Source: Sphagnum compactum (Eukaryota; Bryophyta; Sphagnopsida; Sphagnales). From it: a stretch of DNA of 64,000 nt. The position numbers and the translations under genes were made by a program. The stretch lies in NCBI GenBank assembly GCA_965153455.1, contig OZ234501.1, positions 13,206,001 to 13,270,000 on the forward strand. Reading direction: 5' to 3'. The notes under the pieces were generated by a model. That model was not told where the DNA came from. It saw nothing but the letters and a program-made list of their open reading frames with translations, and made no database searches. Shown here one piece after another: positions 48,301-61,807 of the stretch (position 1 is the stretch's first letter; each line of letters opens with the position of its first letter).

Positions 48301-49369
48301 CGGTTGTCGCAATCACAATAATCATGCAAGACGAAAATAAAATCTTGCCAAATGGTATACCAAGAAGAATAATTGGAGGAAGGATGCAAATTTATGAACG
48401 TTTCAAGTTAAACAAACGGAAAGGTGAGGTAGAACACAATAAGAATTACGATGGTGAAATTATTACAACCTTACCTAAAAAGTGGATTAAGGATCATAAA
48501 CACCAAAAAAATGACATGACCACTCATTATGACACGACAGTTAAACCAATTTCCAAAACATGAGTAATTCCACCTCATAAACCTTTATGGCCGCTGGTTT
48601 CGTACCTAATTCATCAAGAAAATAACTTTTTACGAAATTTGCAACAACGATTCCGATGTCATGGGAAATTATTACCTAAGGAAAAAAAAATTTGAATGAC
48701 TGGAATGAATGTGTCACAAAAGCCAAATTGGATGATCTTTAAGCCGATTATTTCACAAAAGCAAAAGAAAGATTGAGTGGGAGAACAAGGAATTTCTGTA
48801 GTAGTGAGAGGGAGAGAAGGGAAAGTGGTGCAAGGAGTGGAAGAGAGTAACCAGTGTACACCCGTCTTCAGAAAAACTTTGGTTTTCTTTTGATATAGAG
48901 TTAGAGTGGGAGACAAAGCAATAGACGCCTAGCAATTCAAATCTGGAGTGTAACATTTCTTTCTCCCACCTTCATCTCATTGTTATAGATGTTGGGAGAA
49001 GCTAAAACATATAGAGAAAACCTTGCAGCCTACAAAGTTTCGAGTGTTTACTGATGTAGAGAAAAAGTACATCAACAAAAAACTAGAACATAGGTTTTTT
49101 AGGGTCATTGGCATGCAAAGGAAGGCTTATAGAAAGAATAGTATAAGAGGAAGCAGAAATTGAAGAGTCGATCTGTCATTCAGGATTAAATTTGTTTTAT
49201 AAGAGTGATCAAACAACTAGTACGCCCACCCACTGTGACGACAATACTCGTGTTGTGGAATAGAGAATTCAACTATTACAAGGAACAACATTTGGACACA
49301 ACAATGGAAAGCATAAACTCAAAGTTGCGTCGTCTTTTAAAGCAAAGAGGATGAAGTCCAAAACAAAGG

Positions 49370-52300
49370 ACACAGACGTGGAGATCCATCTTGTGATGTT
49401 GGATCAAATTCATTTTTCAGCATGCATGTACATCATAATGTGGGTAGCCAAAAAAGGAGGAGCATGCTTGGATGATTGAAGTGAAGTTCAACAACTTCCA
49501 CCAGCTCGACTAAAACATAGTTGACCTCCTTGCTATCAAGGAGATTATCTGCAGTTTTTGGTTCACAATGCGGCAGATGTCCTGTGGGGTAAGTAGATTT
49601 ACTTAGACTTTTTTTACATCAGTCATATTTTCAAATAACCAACAAAGGGGATTGTAGTACCTACGCGAGAAGCGTACAATGAAGAATGGTCGAAGTACTT
49701 TGAAGGAGGAAAAGAAAAACATTACAAGCAAGATTTAGGGTATATCTTTGCAAAGATGCACGCTTCTGGGATGCAAATGCGATTCACGACATTTGCAGAG
49801 GTTGCAACATTTTTGGCAAGGTAATCGTTATGTCTCAGGAACCTCATTATCTATAGTTAGTGCAATTGAGAGAGGGATGGTTAATTGGGCCAAATGGTTC
49901 AAGGTACGACTGCATAAGGAGATGATTGCAATCCAAAGGAACGCAGGGAAGGTAGGGAATAACTTGATTGGACATGCCCTAACTCTTGTGGCAAAACATT
50001 ATGCTACATTAGAATACACAAAGGAAGATGAAGAGGAACCAATTGCAACGCCCAAAAAAGACAAGGAAAAGGATGTTTCAAGTCCCCTCAATTCCATCCA
50101 TAGGCGTTAATTTGGTTATAACGTCTTCACAAGAGGAAATTCTACCTGTGGAAAGGGAACAAGTACATGAGCAAGCATATATGTTGACATAAACAGTGTA
50201 GGAAGGAGGTCCTTCTCACAATGAAATACAAAGAGATGAAGAGGTGCAAGAGATGATTACATTTCAACCAAATTCCCAAGATCAACAATCCATTGACATA
50301 TTGTTGGATACTTCCATGGTGGATGCATCTCATGGGGAGACTGTTGTAGAGGCAAATGATTTCAAAACCAAAAACACTCAACCAGATTCAGCAAGAGACA
50401 AAAATGAAGTTCAGTCGAATTCGGAATCAGTCCCTATGACCCAGCTAGTGTTGGCAGGTACGTCCATCGGTAGACATGATATGAAGCAGTCCAACCAAAT
50501 TTGGTAGGAATTTTTGTTGAATATGGAGCATCAAGGTTTACTCATGAAGTTGGAATATACACTACCTAGACAGGTGATGTTGGAGATGAATCTATCCTTG
50601 CACTTGATTATTACTGAGAAGGAAAGGGAGTTGAATATTCGTTAGAGCATGAAGATTCCATGGAGGTATACATAGTAGAGCTAATGCATGCATCGGCCAA
50701 AAAAGCGAGAAACGTGAAACAGTCCTATGGGAAAATAATTCGGCAACTTTCTTTAGAGTTGGAACATTTGCAAGGCATAATACCATATGAGTGAGAGTGC
50801 GTTGAACATCATATTGATCCCCTAAAGTTTGAAGCCCACAAGTAGCATGTGTTTGCTCAAAGACAATTGGATCAAAAACTCCATGAAACTCAATAGAAGT
50901 TGGAAAAGATTCAAGAAGAGGAGGAGGCAAGGGAGACTCTGAAGGCTCTACAACATAACTTCACGATTATGGATGGCACATTCACCTAAGTGGTGGAAGA
51001 GATGAAGAATGCAGCAATTCGTCATGAATAAGCGTTGACCACAACATTGGTTAGGCATAAAGAAGATATGGAGTTAGTCATGGAGTGTTTGAAGAAGGTG
51101 GAACATAAATTCCTTGATATGCAAACGGAAAAGGAGACTTGGCATGCCAAGTGCCTAAGCTATGAGTCGAAGATACAACTACTCAAAGAATAGAAGCAGA
51201 ACATTATGTGAGCTAGTGAAACACTTGAAAGAACTCTACTAGAAAAGATGTAAGGTTTGGAGGAACAAGTTCAACTTGCTAGTGCCAGAGATATGGAAGT
51301 AGCTGCACAAAGAGAAGCAGAAGTTAAGCAAGATATAGAAACAACGAAATGGAAGGCACCGACATTGAAGTAATATTATTGAATCAACTTTTGGAAAATC
51401 AGGGTGAGGAACTTTCTGCAGTCCTTATCAAAGCCCAGTTATCAATGGTGCAATTGTATTACCAGAAGGAGCAAAACATGATAATGTAGCTCAATGCAGT
51501 ACACGCGAGCCTGAAGGAGCAAAAAAAGTCTAAAAACACAGAGTTAAAGGAAAAGGAGGACGACCAAGATGATGTGCGCAAAATCACAGTCACTGAGTTT
51601 GTCGAGCAAATTGGGAGGAAAGAGTAGTTGGAAAGTAATAAGAGTGGGGAGGAAAGCCACAACGAAGGCGAAAGTGTGGGAAATGATAGGGTTCCAGAAC
51701 ACCAACCTGAAGATTCCCCACCACGACAACATTCACCATTGGCAGACCATTATTGAAATCACATACACCTTTCCATTTGCAATGAGTGAATGAAGACTAT
51801 CCCACCGACATTTGATGCAAAGGTCTTGGGGATGAAACCGTGTAGCTTGAGTGACATACTGCACATTTTGAAAGAGTTGGAGTATACCTTACCAATCATC
51901 CTTCATCCAAAAGAATATTACTTTATCTACCGCTTGTAGATGTGTCTTTTGGTAGGATTTGCCCCACCAATGTTCAATGCCAAAATCCTCATTGAAGATT
52001 TTGAATGCATGTGGAAGATACAAGACAGGAGTTTCAGGAGTACTTAGGGTATAACATTTTCTATAGCTACATTGTTTTTAACTATAACTGCGAGTATGGT
52101 GTGTTGGAACATTTGATGGGCTGTCTGGGTGCATATGTGTTGTGATACTACTACAAGTTGGAGGTGGTGTACAACAAGTACTATTTGAAGCACACCATGA
52201 CAATTAGTCGCAAGCCAACCTTTGTCATGGCTAGAAGGGACCCCATCCCGGATATAGTTGAGAAGAGGGTAAAGGAGGACCCCATGGAGGCAAGGCTATG

Positions 52301-52700
52301 GGCACAGAGGTTGGAGGATCTACTAAAGAGTTATGCAGTCAAGGATGAGGTGAAAGAAGCAATGACATCAATCAATTGGCGTTGTACAACAAAAGGGCCA
52401 AACTTGCATGTGGCAAGAGCACATATGGAAAAAACCCCCACAACATTGCGAGCTGCCATTTTTAGAGCAAATCACCTAGTAAAACAGTTTCATAAAAACC
52501 CGAGGAGTCTAACACCGCATGAATTCCAACAATGATTGCCCCATCCATTAGTTGTTGGAAAGGACAAGGCCTATCATAAGTTTCTAATTGGAATGATGCC
52601 AGGGGAGACTTTTGCATCAGAAGTCAATTCTAATGATGATATTGACGACTTCCTAACTCTAATTGACATCTTTCAATCTCAGGCAATAACTTTGTGCAAA
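49370..52700 (+). pseudogene. Post-pol coding relic, coiled-coil rich, unknown
   Basis: Between integrase and the 3' LTR about 4 kb read as one decayed protein on the plus strand. First part: EEWSKYFEGGKEKHYKQDLG, FTTFAEVATFLAR, then a frameshift into SIVSAIERGMVNWAKWFKV and KEMIAIQRNAGKVGNNLIGH (49748-50110). Middle (50600-51600): Glu/Lys/Gln/Leu-rich heptad-like sequence, e.g. ELVMECLKKVEHKFLDMQTE, predicted coiled coil. End (52158-52535): KYYLKHTMTISRKPTFVMAR and DPMEARLWAQRLEDLLKSYA. It sits where Athila-like elements keep an env-like ORF, but I see no signal peptide or membrane segment, so I do not call it env. Confidence 0.5.
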
Positions 52701-52750
52701 GAATAGAATTACTTAAAATGTTGATGACCTTGTGTGGACACTAAGGTCCT

Positions 52751-52762
52751 AAAGGGGGATGA
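52751..52762 (+). other. Polypurine tract
   Basis: AAAGGGGGATGA lies directly before the 3' LTR start at 52763, the position of plus-strand priming. Confidence 0.75.
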
Positions 52763-53293
52763 TGTTAGGAATATAACGCTTACCAAATAGTGAGTAGGGA
52801 GTAGTTAAAGAAGTCCGTGTAAGGACCCTATTGAAACAAGGCAATCTTTTTGCCAAATTAAGTTATAGTTAATCTAGGTTAAACATATTATCGAGGGTTG
52901 GTAGGGTTATATTTGGTAGACCTAATAGGTTCAGTTATCAACACACTTACCTACCAAACCCATTGGCCTACTGAAACGATGCAGGCTTAGTTATCTGAAG
53001 GTTTGAGGAAATAGGGAGGAGGATGGAGATATTAAAAGGGGCAGGGAGTAGTTGTTACCAAGCAGCCTAGGACAAACGATACTTATGTATTCAAACCTGA
53101 TAATACACACACACTAATTTTATGACCATGAGATGCTTTTCTATATGAATGTTTCATCTTCCACATTGCTTGCTGGTAGTAATTGCAGCTTGTAACATGT
53201 TTTGACTACTCGGGTATGTGGTACTACATGTAGATGGTAGACAAGAACCTAGTACTGATGAATACCCAAGTCACATAAAAAACATCACTAACA
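52763..53293 (+). repeat. 3' LTR (531 bp)
   Basis: Starts TGTTAGGAATATAAC and ends CACTAACA. It is 55 bases longer than the 5' LTR owing to an extra block near 52930-52985, and it carries 52991-53023 in the opposite orientation relative to 40391-40423. Confidence 0.9.
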
Positions 53294-56200
53294 TGTTATG
53301 AAACTTAAAAATAAATAATTTAGTTATGTTCCATAACCTTCTTTAACAATCTCATTTGAATCATAATCATCAACACTAAACACCTCACATATTTGCATTA
53401 AAAGAAAATGTTGTGCCAAATGCTGGGTGTTTTTCTGCTTACAAAATGTAATTTAAATGTTTAAAGAGGCATGTTGCAATTTTTGAAACTTGTGTGCACA
53501 TAGGACTTTTGGTTTTGTGGCATGTTTTTCACTAAAAAATGGTCCTTTTTTTTTCAAACTTGAACCTTCTGTTGACATGTCAAGAACATCCACCAATTCC
53601 ATGTGATTCTAAATGCTCCCTGTGTAAACAATATACATCGCACATTAGTTGTTCCATCTTTAATAAAACATTAAAGTAATTTGCAAACCCATTGTTGATT
53701 GTAAGAAAAATATTTTTTTTCTCACATTGACATTTTATAAGAAAGAATGTTTTAGTCAACATTGTTATAAATTTTTAAAAATGATCACACCTTGTAGACT
53801 ATATGAAATTTTCAAACAAATATTGAATGATTTGCAAGTTTGACCCAATCTTGAGGAGCTCAAATGTGAGATGCATCAATATCCAACTCTTAGACACTTT
53901 TCAAAACAAATACAACATATTTGTTTTCATGACCATGATAGTTTTTGATGATATTAATCCACCAACAACTTGAATATTAAATCTCATTAATGAATTCACT
54001 TGAATATTACATCATTCATCAACCAACTTTTAATATATAATGCAAATGGAACCAGTCATACTTGTTAAATATTTGTCCTATTTTCACATAGATGTTCAAC
54101 ATTCTCATCAATAAATTCATCATATTGTACTATGCAATCTTCTTTGAACACTTGAAAAATATAGTTGGCAAATCATCAACCAAGAAATCTATCTTTGACT
54201 CATTTGACTTCAATCTAAAATTCTTTTATACACATATTAGAGAAACTTTCACTATTGTATTTGCGAGGGAGATTTGTACAAAGAGAGCATATGGAATCAT
54301 TCAAAGTCTTGACATAATACACAATGTTGCAATATTGAGTCCAAAAGGATGCATTATTAAACATTCAACTAGTGTTATCCTTCAAATTCTACTAATGCAA
54401 CAAAGGCATTAAAGATCAAAATTAAGCATCACCAAATAAAACATCACTAATAGGATACCCATACCTTTTGACTATTGTATCGATCTTAGATATCAAGTTC
54501 CAAGTTCTCTTCATGGAATGGACATTTTACATCATATCTAGGTACCCCGAAAATGTTGCTACACACTTCTTGTGTGATAAAAGCTTATTTTAGTTGGGGT
54601 TATATGCAAATGGAAAAATCACAAGCATGCAAATTTCTAATATGCTAGTTGTCAAGTCAAGTAACTAAGAAATGCCTAAAGGTTGTCACATGGAATGTGG
54701 TTGTAAGGCCCAGATTATTAGTGGCACATACAACAAATTCATTGCTAGCAATGATATTTGCTCAAAGCTTTATGACTAAAATCTCATAAATGCTCATAAA
54801 TGGGAATTGTGGGAAAAAAAAAACACCATGATGCCACAACTTTTCTAATGAAATAATTACTCCAACCACTAGTTGGAAAAAGAAGTACAAAATCAAAAGA
54901 TTACACATACAATCATGTAGTTTGAAGCTTGTATGACTTGAGAACACTTCAAAATGCGGTTGTCTTTGTCCCCTTCTTTCAATTACCTTGCCATACACAA
55001 CCCTATACAAACTTGGCAAGATATTTACTTCATACTAGCATTATTTCTATAGTACTCTTGATTAAAAGCCATCATTACATGGCAAGTAGGGCCAATTTCC
55101 TAAACCAACACCAAAAGTGAGAGTGAAAAAGGCAAGATTCCATAGCTTGAAGTATGCAATTTGTTGTTGAAATATTTCAATTGGTTTGCACAAAGGCTTT
55201 TATTAGCCTTCCCAAATCCTTCAATAGTTGCCTTCATTGAAAATTGAGATAGGAAACAAACATTTAAAAAAATATTGACTATAATTATAGCAAAACAAAA
55301 TTTAAAAATAGGGACATGGAAACATAAAATGGACTATTAGAAAGACTTGTAAGGTAGTTACATCCTTAGGTAGAAGAATCTTCACCCATGCCACATCTAG
55401 GATTGTCACCAGGTAGACATTAAACATCATTGGGGCTCACAATTCCCTCCACCTACCAACAAATCCATTAACACAATGCATGGATTGTTGAATAGCAAAT
55501 CCCATAGTTAGCCTTCATCCACTTCCACAACTATCATGTTCATTTCATTATTACACAAGTAAAATATGTTTTTTTTGTGGTTATAAACATTTGCCTTAAG
55601 CATAATAACATATTTTTATACACAAAAGAGTAGTATGGAGATTTTCTATTCATGCAAATTCTATAGCATTAATGAGCTATAGTATAAATAACATTAACAT
55701 TAAAACATAAAACTCACAAAGGATGGACAATAAGACATAAGACATAGTTGTGTGTAGTGTGAATGAAGCATTTGCAAGTTATAGCTGTTAGCAATTTAAT
55801 TGACTGTTTGTGTATGGGCAAGCAGGCATCTATTTTTGTAATCACTTTAGCTCTCAAAAACTACTTATGTCAATGCTTCTTTTGGAACTATTGTCACAAT
55901 GTTATGCATATTTCCATGTGTTACATATGAAATTTTCTATGCTGCTCCTCTGTGATGTTCATCCACATTGTTCATTCATGCTCTTCATATTGTTCCTCTG
56001 TGCTACTCATCCTCACTCTTTGCATTGCTCCTTCACATTGCTTCAGCTGCTCCTCTGAACTTTTGGATTGCTGTATTTTTCAATTGAATCTACTGATTTT
56101 TTTAATCTGGAGTGTTAAGATATCTGGTGGATATTGTGTTGACAGATATCTCCCATATTGAAATCTGGCATTAGAATTATTTTTTTAATTTGATATTCTG

Positions 56201-59200
56201 ACAGGATATGAAAATGAAAAAGAAAACTAAAACTTGAAACCCATGGATATTGAAAAAATGTTATTTCTGCCCAACAATGGTTTAATTGTGAAGATCCTTG
56301 CTCAACCAATTGCTTGTTGAATAGGGTGTGACAATGGATAGCCTAACTTAACCAACTGCTTGTAACAAGCAGGTATGGGAAGTGGGTTTGAAAAGGGCGG
56401 GAGTCAAATGAGGTGACTAAACCCACACAATGTAACTTTTATATGTTGAGTCTCCAGAAAGAATGTCAGACAAGCTAAAGAACCCAACCTACATAAGCTT
56501 TTGAGCATTCCATGTCATGTCTCTGAAATGGGTACCACCTATGTACAGCCTGTAAGATTGGAATAGATGGGGTCTTGTTTGCAACCCCGAGAAGAAAATA
56601 GCTTGTTTTCTTGTGCTGCCTGCACACAGAACTGCATGATTGAATTAGACAAGATCTAATTCAGATGATACTTGCACAGATCTATGCCATAAAATTACTG
56701 GTGATTATTTATTCTTGGAACTCTGCAAAATGCACTGCTTTGTGTAAGTTTTCATTCTGTGTGTAGGTACGTACATGGTGTGAAGAAACGCAGGTCTTGG
56801 TTGCTACATGACGTATATAATGTCGGCCCATGGCCCAGCTGCACACACAAAGGCACAAGGATTTGTGGTGGTGGAACCTTAACAGGAGTATTACTTCTTA
56901 GACTTTTTCTCACCGAACATTGCAGTCTTCGAAACAAAACTGTCAAACATATTGTCAAACAACCTGATAAGCCCTGTTTCGTGGCTGGATTTAGGACAAC
57001 TTTATATCCGTTAATACTACCTCTGTACTACTAGATCATGGATTTTGCCTTGGTCTTTAAACAGTGTTGTCTGCTTCTTTTTTTTTGGTTTCTGTGGTTG
57101 TGTGCTGAAAAAGGAAGACTGCTCATTTCCATCAGAGGTACTTTCTTGGTCTGGGATTATTAGTATGGTGTTCAAAAGGGACCCCACTTTTAGGGTTTTG
57201 GGTGTTGCAGAAAAAAAGTTTATTTAGGTGTCATCATATTTTTGGTCTTGGATTAGAGTGGGGATGAGGGGAAGGAGAAGCTGCTTTTAGGGTTTTGTTG
57301 ACCAGTAGTTGAAATAGACTGGATTGCAGGGCAGAATCCTTTGTAAGTATAGTAAGTGTAAGTACCTTACATAGCCAGGAGCTCAGTGATGGTCTACTGT
57401 CTATTTTTCCCTGTCATTATTCCAATCCTTCTAACTCCAGAATCCACAATTTCGGGAAAGAATCCCTGAGTAGAAAAGAAACTAGATGCTTTTGTTTGCC
57501 TAGGTATTCCTGACGTTCAATCCAAATTTAAGTAAGAGATCCTTCAAGGGTTGGGAGAGATAATAAGATTACACATTACACCTCAAAAATCTTAAGGACA
57601 GACTAGATGCAAACACCAAGCTGCCCTACTGAAAAGTAATGTGTTTGAATCCAAAATCCTTTATCGTTTTTGGAAGTTGTTGGGTGCCTTGTTAATATGT
57701 TATAGATTTATGTAACAGAGCCAAACCCCTAAACCTAATAATAACGTGACAAAAATTAGTTACTTGTGATGCAGGTGGTAAATCATAACAAGTTCATACA
57801 GTAATGTTGAAAGCATGTTGGGTTGAACATTTCATCTGCTTTTATTGGCAGAGGAGATACGAATGCATAATATACCATGTCTCCTAACTCATAAGCTTGG
57901 ATGGCCATCCATTCTCTGGAAAGGTGTGCCTTGTAAAGGGACCATGCTTCTTTATACATTGGATCAAAAGGCACAGATAGGCATGAGCAAAGTTGTACAG
58001 CTCAAGCTTGCGTAGTTCAGTCACTAATGTCAAAGCTCCAACAATTATTTATTTGTTCAACTTTATTGATCTCGATGAAGAAGAGAGACTGGATGTTAAG
58101 GTAGGGCTGTGGGTAAGTATCACCATTTTGTCACTGGCAAAATTTCGTCAAAAAAGAGAAAATTCAAAATTAAGAATGCAAATATGAAGTGATTTTGGGT
58201 GTTTTCAATTGCCAGAAGTCTGAAAAGATTAATCAAAATTGCCAGATTTCTATATTTGATTCCAGTAGATTACCCAACAATACAGAAGGATGCTTAAATG
58301 TAATTTCATGTTTAATTTCATATGTCATTTATAGCTGAATATGGCTAAATCTTCAGATGTTCACCATCACAAAACATCACAAAATTGACAAGAAAATCAC
58401 TGGTGGGCATCTACGCCCGCATTGCCTCACCCCACTTGAAAGGAGAATTGAAGACAGAAGTTGTCTGCTTGGAACTTAGTATATGGGCCCAGATTTCACA
58501 TGGTATAAAACAGTGTGGGCCCTTACAAAGTAGAGAGAAACAAGGCTCCCACAAAAGAAGGGGGACCTGCAATCACGAACTTACAGCTAAGTAATTTGAC
58601 TGAGTCGCACATGAAACTTTGGTGCGAGCAGTCTTTCTTTACTTACCATTGTAGCAAAAAAGCCAGGGACCCCAATCTCCCACTTTATAGATTAACCAGT
58701 GATGAAAGAAAGACACATCTATCTATGTAGGAAGGTAGTTTGTTTTGTTTTGTTTTGTAGTTATGAGATCCACCGAACCAGGATGCTTCAGATCTTGTTC
58801 TTGGTGTCTTTGGAGAGCTCTCTACGAGGAGGGGTGCATGAGCTTGATTCCATGACGTTTGGACTTGTGGTGCAAAAGTTCTTCAATATTGAATGTTTTT
58901 TTCACCTAAAATTAAATTCAATCGTAGCTGAATATTTTGGAGGAATTGGAATGTGCCTTTGGTGCTGTTGGAAAGATCTTGATAAGCAGGTTTTTATGGA
59001 ATTTATTTGGTAAGATTTGGATTCAGAATGTGGGAGATATTGATTCTTAATTAATTTCTACCACTGAAAATTCAAATAAATTCCAAAAAGAAGTTTTGGA
59101 AGGAAAATCAGTTGAGGATGTGGTAACACTTGAATGTCTACCGTTCAATTCAAGTAGAAGGAATTGTGATGTGCCTTTGGTGTTATTGGATTTAAATTTA

Positions 59201-60200
59201 ATGGAATTTATGTTGTGAGATTTGGACTTAGGATGTGGGACAATGTTGATAGGTTGAGTTCATGTTATTTTGTAATGGGTTCACACTTGCAAGTTTATTA
59301 TTCAATTCAAGTAAATGCTTTTCTTTCATGTTTGATTTTTAAAAATTGGGATATAAGTATACCTTTCCAAATAATGTCATATGTTGTGTCCACCTTACAT
59401 TATAACGAGTTCACACTTGGGCCAACGGCACAGGCCACACTAGTAATCCTTATGTAATAAATCTGTGAACTAAAAATAAAAACACAAAGCTATGTTCAAA
59501 AATTGGATGGCAATAACTAATCTATGGGCCTTCCAGGATCAGATCCCTTTGATTTCACTTTCTGAAGTACAATTGATCCTATTTTATGGCAACCTTCGTT
59601 GTAATCAAATATAAACCCCCAACTCCCATAAACTTGTTTCCACATGTGTACCACACAACATTTTCCACCATCACCAGACAAACCACAATTCATAGTAGAA
59701 GACCACAACATCTCACATACGAATAGAAACATAAGTTGCACAATTGGCCTGGTAGCTAGAAAACAAAGATGAACAATGTTTTTGTGTCACTAAACAATCC
59801 ATCCTTAGAAACATTTTTTCCTAGTATGATCCCTCACTATGGAGCTCCCAATTAATAGGGTATTCTCTCTCTCCCAGCCACAGAAGTAAACAACATCACA
59901 ACAATGAAGAATACCACAACATTGTGCCATAAGGATCACTCTCAAAATCCTTTGAGCCTTTCATCATCTCCTTGGAATGACCCTTATTTAGTACTAATCA
60001 TGTTCTACTTTTATTGAAACACATGCGTAATGAAAAAAAATGCGAACAAAAGACATGGAATCCATCTTGGGAATACTTGGAAAATTAGAATCACTAAAGT
60101 GTTTGGTCAAGTTGGTGAGGAAGAAGCAAGAAGAGGGTTTGAAATCAATCGATCTTACTAAAGTGGAGGCATGCACTATGCAAAATTAACATCAACAAGA
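53294..60200. other. Intergenic DNA, no recognised gene
   Basis: Many short frames, none with a family motif. Minus-strand sequence at 55450-55600 resembles the plus-strand intron-like sequence at 34220-34360. Around 56.3-58.7 kb the composition is less AT-rich, but no exon set could be built. No RNA gene or element ends seen. Confidence 0.4.
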
Positions 60201-60214
60201 ATCATTGTAGCAAA

Positions 60215-60420
60215 ACATTACACCTTCTTATGGAAATTGGTAACCACTTGGTAGAGGGATTGGTGGACATCAGCGCTTCCATGTCAATTATGTCTATTGT
60301 AGTAGTCTGTGAACTCGGTATCATGCATTTGGTATTTGGCACTTAATCATATAAGATGGCGTTTGGTGTAATAACATAAGCACTTAGCAAGATCATTGAG
60401 TTGTGTTAAGGGCAAGACTG
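60215..60420 (+). pseudogene. Ty3/gypsy protease fragment
   Basis: Readable as MEIGNHLVEGLVDISASMSI, then VVVCELGIMHLVFGT. This is the retropepsin region of plant gypsy elements, with the DTGAS active site worn to DISAS. No neighbouring RT or LTR was recognised, so it is an isolated relic or part of the element that continues past the window. Confidence 0.6.
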
Positions 60421-61807
60421 TATTGTAGTAATTTGACTAGATAAGCATAGGGAGTAGGCACTGTGATGTTTATTTTGAAACAAGCTAGACAGAGCAAGTT
60501 CAATAAGTACATGATAGGTGAGATTAAGACTGCTGAAGAGGAATTCAAATGATGTTTTAGGTGGGAAAGTTGGGGATTAAGGAGGCTTTGGATATTTTGT
60601 AGGACTTCTTTTCCTAAATAGTTTTTTTTGTGTCCAATACTAGAAGTACATAAAAGATAAAGAGCAGCACAATTTAGTATGAGAAATAAATTGTGGAAAA
60701 ATTATGATAAATTCATAATTGTGCACATATTTGGGCTGTGATGAATGTGGTTGTTGAAACATTTTGGATTATGTATGGATTTCTAATACAGATTTTGTAT
60801 AACTAAAACTAACTATGTACAATAACAGAAAATTGTAATTAAAACAATATTTAAATATTAGGAGTACCATTTGGTGACCATCCTTGGGATGAATTTACAG
60901 TCAGAATTTTGAGTTGTATGAATTGCTTCGATTTTAAATTATGTGACAAAGTATAAAAAGGTTATTGCAAAAAAGTTTGTTTATTGTCTAAACTATAGAT
61001 TCAAAATTAGTGAGGAAAATTGGTGAGGAATTGAATATGAGCAAACAACTATTGTAAGGATTTAAATATGTGGCCCAAAAAACTCCCCAAGGATGAATAA
61101 TAAAATGGTGATAAACATAAATCGAGTAGTTACCCAAAGTTTACATAAATAAATAAACCAAGTAGCCATGCAACAGAATAAAGATGAACATGTAATAAAG
61201 GGAGAACTATTGTTCGCAAGTGATGCAAAGCAGTTTCATACTCTAGAAAAAATACATTATACCATGCCAAGAATACCCAAGACAAAGGAATGGCATGTAG
61301 GGTACAAGACATCATTTGCAACAATTATGAAACCTTAGGAAACATTCACTAACAAAGCAATGAGGCAACCCAATGTCTGAACGAGGCTGCCAACGAAAGT
61401 AGAACCTCCAAAAGTTGTACTAGAGGGATGGGGAGACAATGCATTCGGGGTTACCCCTACAAATCTGCAACAAAAGGAATAGGAAATAACATAGATGAGT
61501 TCGTCAACCCAAAGACATGGGATTTTGTATAGATCCAAGGAGATATATATACGTATTAAGAAATATAAGGAGGTATTGAAACAAGATTCGTAGATAGAGG
61601 CTTTGTTTGGCGATTTGTTTCACCTCAGTATCGACATAACCATGAAGAATGGGATGAAGACCTAGACAACAATGAGGTTGAATAGGTGTTACCACGGTAT
61701 GCCAAAACTGTACTATAGACTGAAGATCTGGACAAACAAGCTTTTGTAATTGAAACTATGTAACAAATTAAGAGGGAGCACAAAGGTGAGCACAACATTC
61801 ACCAATA
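60421..61807. other. Intergenic DNA, no recognised feature
   Basis: Short frames only; possibly further debris of the neighbouring gypsy elements, but no motif supports this. Confidence 0.35.

Larger units (their letters stand above)
40219..53293 (+). mobile_element. Ty3/gypsy LTR retrotransposon, 13.1 kb, inactive
   Basis: Full-length element with two LTRs, a PBS candidate, a PPT and the order gag, protease, RT, RNase H, integrase, which defines Ty3/gypsy. No chromodomain follows the integrase, and long extra regions flank the core (2.4 kb before gag, about 4 kb after pol), so an Athila/Tat-like lineage is the best guess. All frames are broken; many stops are what C-to-T or G-to-A changes would make of Gln, Arg and Trp codons. 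No matching target duplication: flanks are ACATG and TGTTA. Confidence 0.9.

Noticed and set aside
49370-52700. env-like gene of an endogenous retrovirus-type element
   Set aside because: No signal peptide, transmembrane segment or cleavage site visible; kept as an unknown coiled-coil ORF.
40214-53298. Target-site duplication of the gypsy element
   Set aside because: The flanking five-mers ACATG and TGTTA do not match; shifting the borders would spoil the TG...CA ends.
55810-56161. Two overlapping hydrophobic open frames
   Set aside because: Leu/Cys/His-rich translations of a repetitive CTCCTCTGTG-CATTGTTC tract; no family motif, and no start context or splice support.
57783-57974. Minus-strand 63-codon frame beginning MPFDPMYKEAWSLYKAHLS
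   Set aside because: It looks protein-like, but I recognise no family, no splice partners were found, and another frame over the same bases is equally open.
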